Source: Diphasiastrum complanatum (taxonomy: Eukaryota > Streptophyta > Lycopodiopsida > Lycopodiales > Lycopodiaceae). Taken from it: 64,000 nucleotides of DNA. The position numbers and the translations under genes are program-made. How positions within the stretch are numbered: the first letter of the stretch is position 1; every line of letters starts with the position of its first letter. Below the pieces are notes generated by a model. It saw only the letters and a list, made by a program, of their open reading frames with translations. It ran no database searches and had not been told where the DNA came from. The stretch covers positions 15,730,348-15,794,347 of the forward strand of contig CM055105.1 of NCBI GenBank assembly GCA_029204225.1. Reading direction: 5' to 3'. Of the stretch, positions 59,275-64,000 are shown in pieces.

Positions 59275-60898
59275 ATGGATTCCCAAGGGAAAGCCAATTC
59301 TATCATGGACAAGCTTGATAGAGCCAATTACCATCTGTGGAAATTTAAGATGAAAACTGTACTAATGGCTAAAGAATTGCATGACATTGTTAAAAGTGCA
59401 GAAGGGAAACCCGATGCAGGCGATGCAACAATCGCCAGATGGAAGCTAAATAATGGAAAGGCTTTCGCAGTGATCATCCTCAACATCACGGATACCCAGA
59501 TCGGCCATGTATCCAAGGCTCAAACATCGAAAGAATTCTAGGACATCTTGAGCACACTATACGAAGTGCGAGATATAGCTTCCAAGCTACATCTCAGGAA
59601 GAAATTTTGCTCCCTCAAGATGAGGAATGGTGATTCTCTGCAGAATCACATTAATCAATTCAAAAACCTGCTAAGACAAATGGCCACTGTCGGATCTGTC
59701 ATTGACGATCAAGACGCAGTGATGCAACTGCTTACAGGCTTGCTAAGCTCTTACGACAACTGGGTGATGATCATCACGACTCCTCCAGAATTGACTCTTT
59801 CGAGAGTCATTACTATATTGTTGCAGGAAGACATGCGGAGGAATGAAGCCTCAAGTTCCTCAGCTGATTCTCACACCTTGTACGCCAACAAGAGCACGAC
59901 AAAGCACAAGAAGAATAAAGGCCCGAAGCAATCAAAGCCAGACCAAAATCCAACTCAGCACAAGGAACAATCGAATCCGCAGACAAAGAAGAAGCTGTTT
60001 TACAGATACTGCAAACGAAACAACCACAAAATACAAGACTGCCGAATACTTCAAGCAAAGAACAACAACAAGGGGCAGTCGAATCAAGTGGCAAATGCAG
60101 CTGTAGAAGCTCCACAGCCTATTCAAGAAGCGGATCATGATGCCTTCATGACCAGCCATCAAGGAGCATCTGACAAGAGTTCTTAGTTCCTGGATTCCGG
60201 AGCCACTCAGCATATAACTAGCCTCATTGGTTGTTTCGAGTCCTATACATCTTACAGTACCCAGAAATATGTCCACCTTGGTGACAATAGCACATAGGCT
60301 ATTAAAGGTAAAGGCACTGTAAGATTAAGCTTTGCCAATGATCAGTCTATGCTACTCTCTAAAGTCCTTTATGTACCAAATTTATCTACGAATCTGCTCT
60401 CTGTAAGCAAAATCACAGATCTAGGACACAAAGTAAAATTTGAATGTGATCAGTGTAAAGTAGTTGATAGGACAGGCAAGATCCTAGCACTCGGAAAGAG
60501 GCATGAATACTTGTACAAATTGAGTCATTGTTTTTCTGCCTCTAGTCAGGCTCTCAGTACTTCAATTCATTCAAATAAAAGTTACTTTGGCATTATGGAC
60601 TTGGTCATTTAAATCATGCTATGTACAACGAATGTCTAGACAATCTATTGTTCTTGATATCAACTATCCTCGCAAAAGAGTCGAGTTACCTGTCTGTCAA
60701 GACTGTCTAGTTGGTGAACAAACTAGGAAACCTTTTAAATCAAGCCATCAGCACATTGCTAGAGGATTTCTAGATGTTGTACATTCAGATATTTGTGGCC
60801 CGATGAAAAATCCTTTGTTGAAGGATGCCAAGTATTTTATAACCTTTATTGATGAATTTTTCAGAAGGACCATGGTGTATTTTGTAATGCCACTTTAT
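59275..60898 (+). pseudogene. Ty1/copia gag-protease-integrase, family A
   Basis: Gag starts MDSQGKANSIMDKLDRANYH and has a stop after TSKEF (59541). It resumes with LRKKFCSLKMRNGDSLQNHI and a zinc knuckle damaged at its first Cys (YRYCKRNNHKIQDC). A stop after DKSS is followed directly by protease (FLDSGATQHIT, intact D-S-G), then VLYVPNLSTNLLSVSKITDL. The integrase part starts after a frameshift near 60600 (CQDCLVGEQTRKPF, HSDICGPM, ITFIDEFFRR). It ends at 60898, cut by a gypsy LTR. It is the better-preserved relative of the element at 13.46-14.64 kb. Confidence 0.88.
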
Positions 60899-62157
60899 TG
60901 TTAAAAATTGAATATCAACATAAATATGGCATGATATACTCAAAAATGAAGATATGAGCTGGATAAGTATAAATCATGAAGAGGCCTAAGTCATTTTTTG
61001 GGAATATATCTCCTAAGTACTTGACTTGTAATTAAGGACAAGACCTTTAAAAGGAAAGACATTGTCTTGGATAACCTTTACTAGGTCGTCCACGCGAAAC
61101 GACTAGATATGAAAAGACATGTTAAACTAGAGTAATCTTAACTCTTAGTTAAATATACCTCTTATGGTATAATAGAACGTATTTTCAATATAATTGTTAA
61201 CTAGACCTTTTCGCGGGAGCGATGCACCTGTTGTTTTAGAGGTGTGTTTGTTCACCCTGTAGAACACATATATTGATCTCACACTTCAGTCTCGAGCATC
61301 GAGAGAGAAGAGTTTATGCATATGTAAGAGGTTGAAGAAGTGAATAGAGTGCTAAAAGTTATTCTCCCTCATTTATGTTCTTCGCACTATTGAGTGTGAG
61401 TGATCTTGAGTCTACTAGCAATCTCTAACGCATTACATAAATTACTCTTTGATCAGACAAACTCTCTAGTGCATTACAGTCGTTTGTTGTGTATCCATAA
61501 AACATGATCTAAAGAAATGTCTTAAAATTATCTTATTCATCTATTGCGAATACTTTCTTTTCGGCACTCGAATAATGACTATCTTTGGTACAGTCTAGCA
61601 CGATCATTGAATAAAACTGTATGTATACATATGAGATGCCAATTGCTGTCTGAAGAATTGAGTCTTTGATCTGTTTTTTTGATTGTAATTGACATAAGTG
61701 AGTCTAATGTGCTCTAAAACTATTTGTGTTCTTTAACCTTTAATTTGGACTTAAGTTGTTGAGGACTTTTGTCTAGAAACGAATAGTTTGCGAACACAAT
61801 TAATTAATTGTCTGCACAGCCACAAACATATTGAACATTTCTTGCTTCTTTGTTGACACCTTAATCAGCCAGTGTGTAGCACTGCTGTACTTCTCTGATA
61901 ACATCTCATCTGTAAAACACGTTTCATTCAATTTGATAGAGGCCAGATTGTTGTTCTGAAATTATTAACATTACATTCCCCAAACACAAGTAATATTGGT
62001 TACTTTCTAATGTCTGTTGACAACCATAAATAACACTCGAAACCATTTGCCATAAATTGTACCAAATACATAACTTTCTAACGTTGTCCTCTGTGGGAGC
62101 AACACTATTTACTACAAAATTTATATTAACCCTGTTGGTATAGTACAACATATACCA
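60899..62157 (+). mobile_element. 5' LTR of Ty3/gypsy element
   Basis: Starts TGTTAAAAATTG and ends TATACCA just before the leader motif, for about 1.26 kb. It interrupts copia integrase, consistent with later insertion. The second LTR is outside the window, so the 5-bp flank (tttat) cannot be checked. Confidence 0.65.
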
Positions 62158-62180
62158 ATTTTTGGCGTTGTTGCCGGGGA
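62158..62180 (+). other. Ty3/gypsy primer binding region
   Basis: The sequence tttggcgttgttgccgggga resembles the tggcgccgttgccgggga stretch found next to the 5' LTR of plant Athila/Tat-type gypsy elements. Confidence 0.7.
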
Positions 62181-62370
62181 TAGTTTAGGAAAGTTATAAG
62201 AAATCTGACACATCCATCTTTATCTCCAGTGTATGTTAGATAGAGAATCCTGATTAGAACGATACCATAAGCTTAGAGAGGAATTTTTACGAAGACAAAG
62301 TGAGAGTACTAGTCGAAGAAATCTATACAAAATCACTGCTCAGTTACTTGAACTCCTAATTAGCTTCGGT

Positions 62371-64000
62371 ATGGAGGGTCCTGCTGCAGTTTCACTTATA
62401 TCTATCGCTAATGCAAATAACGAAGGAACTGATGTAGATAAACTACGAATCTTCCCTGGTTTGCTAAAAAACAGGCGCACATATGGTACAGTCAAGTTGA
62501 ACTAGGCCGTGTAGGAACCTGGTACCTGCTGAAAGATGTGTTTCTGAACCAGTTCAAACAAATCGGTTATAAATCTAGAATTCTCGGACGTCTGAACAAT
62601 GTTCAAAAGAAGAGTAAAGAATCCCTACGCAAATATACACGAAAGGTTAAAAATCTTATCGGAAAACTAACCGGTGTATATCCTGTTGATATGCCAATCG
62701 AATGGTTTTTGGTTGGTTTGCCACCAAAGATTGATTGGTATTGCAGACAAGGGGACATGACCTCCTTAGCAACAGTAATAGCTAGTGCCAAAAATTTTGA
62801 GATCTCGAAACTAGCACGAAAGCGACACTCAACTAAAAGATCTCGTAAGTCTAAAGCTGATTCCAATGATAGCGATGATGATTCAGATTCTGACTCAAGT
62901 ACAAGTTCTTCAAACTCGGAGTCCGAAAGTAGCGATTCATCATAATCAGAAGCTGATAAAGGAGAGAGAAAGAATAAATGATGAACCAAACGAAAAGACG
63001 ACACAAAAGTTGTCGAGGATAAGTCATCAACTTCTAAAGTTGAAAAGCTTTGGAAGAGTAATATGGCTGACCTTAATAAAAAGTTTAATGATTTGAAAGT
63101 GCAGATCTATGAAGTTGCAGACAAAAGACCAAAAGTGTCTTCTTCTAACTCAGGAATGTGTTGTACGAAATGCAAAACTTATGGACACAAAGGAAGACTG
63201 CACCACTGTGAATGTCAAGTATATTGAAGATCCTGCCCAAGAGGTAATTTTTATTTTTCAAAATGATGCGACTACTAACTATGTATAGGGGGTACTGCAA
63301 CATCAGCCTAGCTGGACAAACCCAAGTTCGCACCAAGAAGACATAATCCTCCTGAATTTGTTGGACCAACAAAGTCTCAAACCGCGACTAAACCAGTGTC
63401 GGGCAACTACTACAATTGTGGAGAGCCGAGACATTTTTCTCCTGACTGTCCTCAACCACGAAGGCCGATTGATTATGTGCCGCTATGTTCAAACTATAGG
63501 AAGCCTAGCCACAAGTATTCTGACTGCCCTCAATCGTAGATGCTGTGACTCAAATATCAGTATGTAGCAACACCAGCTGCTGCTGACTCGAAAGCAAAAG
63601 CTTCGACTGATGCTGTTGTGCAGAGAATTGACGTTATTGAAGGAAAATTGGCAAAGACAGATGACCAGTCCTGGACAAGTGACGTGGAGAAGATATTCAA
63701 AGTCACAACGAGAAGCAAAGGCTCCTTGAAACCCGAACAAAAATCTTCAACGAAGCACAGAAATTTCTCGAAGAAGAAATCTTCGAACAAGACGACGAAT
63801 AAATCTACGACTAAAGAAGATCTTAAAGATGACCTCGACTATGACCGCAATGCTGCAAAATTATTTGCAAAAGATATCTCAGCAGAAGCGAAAGAAATTA
63901 TCAACATTGAACTTTAGTCAGTTGCTGTAGAGAAGGTGGTCATGTTCGAGAAAGGGGACGACAAAATCACGAAAACTAAATTGTCTAGTGTTGTTATTGA
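62371..64000 (+). pseudogene. Ty3/gypsy Gag with several zinc knuckles (runs off window)
   Basis: After an ATG at 62371 the Gag core reads across frames: ELGRVGTWYLLKDVFLNQFK, then KSKESLRKYTRKVKNLIGKL and PIEWFLVGLPPKIDWYC. A Ser/Asp-rich segment ends at a stop (62945). Three knuckle-like motifs follow, CTKCKTYGHKGRLHHC, YNCGEPRHFSPDC and CSNYRKPSHKYSDC, each irregular. A Lys-rich segment (63618-63917) leads towards protease, which is not reached. Several stops and frameshifts are visible. Gag forms the particle that packages element RNA. Confidence 0.75.

Overview
This is a transposon-rich stretch of nuclear DNA from a land plant. The evidence is degraded Ty1/copia elements with initiator-Met tRNA primer sites, Ty3/gypsy, Helitron-like and MULE/SWIM remnants, long (GA)n tracts, and one spliced BZR1/BES1-family gene. 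The BZR domain is closest to the form found in BAM7/BAM8 proteins, and genes are sparse. A seed-free plant (bryophyte, lycophyte or fern) is my guess, but the sequence does not prove it.

Layout. 1-2.3 kb: 5'-truncated copia element on the minus strand with LTR and primer site. 2.3-10.3 kb: repeat-derived, mostly non-coding DNA with several tandem duplications and a (CT)n tract. 10.3-11.5 kb: a broken histone-H3-like gene with a TATA box, followed by a 70-bp palindromic array and a minisatellite. 13.3-21.4 kb: copia and gypsy fragments, plus an unrecognised ORF remnant. 21.6-23 kb: Helitron-like N-terminal region. 23.2-37.7 kb: a nest of at least five copia pieces in both orientations, with CACTA-type and LTR termini and a 134-bp (GA)n inside one LTR. 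37.7-43.4 kb: a gene island containing an unknown minus-strand gene, a G-box-rich divergent promoter, an apparently intact histone-H3 fusion gene with short introns, and a convergent set of unknown minus-strand ORFs. 45.6-47.9 kb: two-exon BZR1/BES1-type gene with a repetitive upstream region. 48-51.8 kb: hairpins, an LTR-like block with (GA)n, and palindromic repeats. 51.8-57.6 kb: a copia element with LTR copies at both ends and a degraded MULE/SWIM protein gene between them. 57.7-60.9 kb: (GA)n and another copia element, cut by the LTR of a Ty3/gypsy element whose gag runs off the right edge.

The most unusual content is the pair of H3-like genes about 28 kb apart. One keeps the exact H3 residues 1-8 and fuses the histone fold to an unrecognised C-terminal domain. 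The other carries an H3-type start, then a very long Pro-rich insert, then a histone fold that ends where ordinary H3 ends, and it is broken by stops. All functional statements are inferred from motifs read by eye. No database search was possible.
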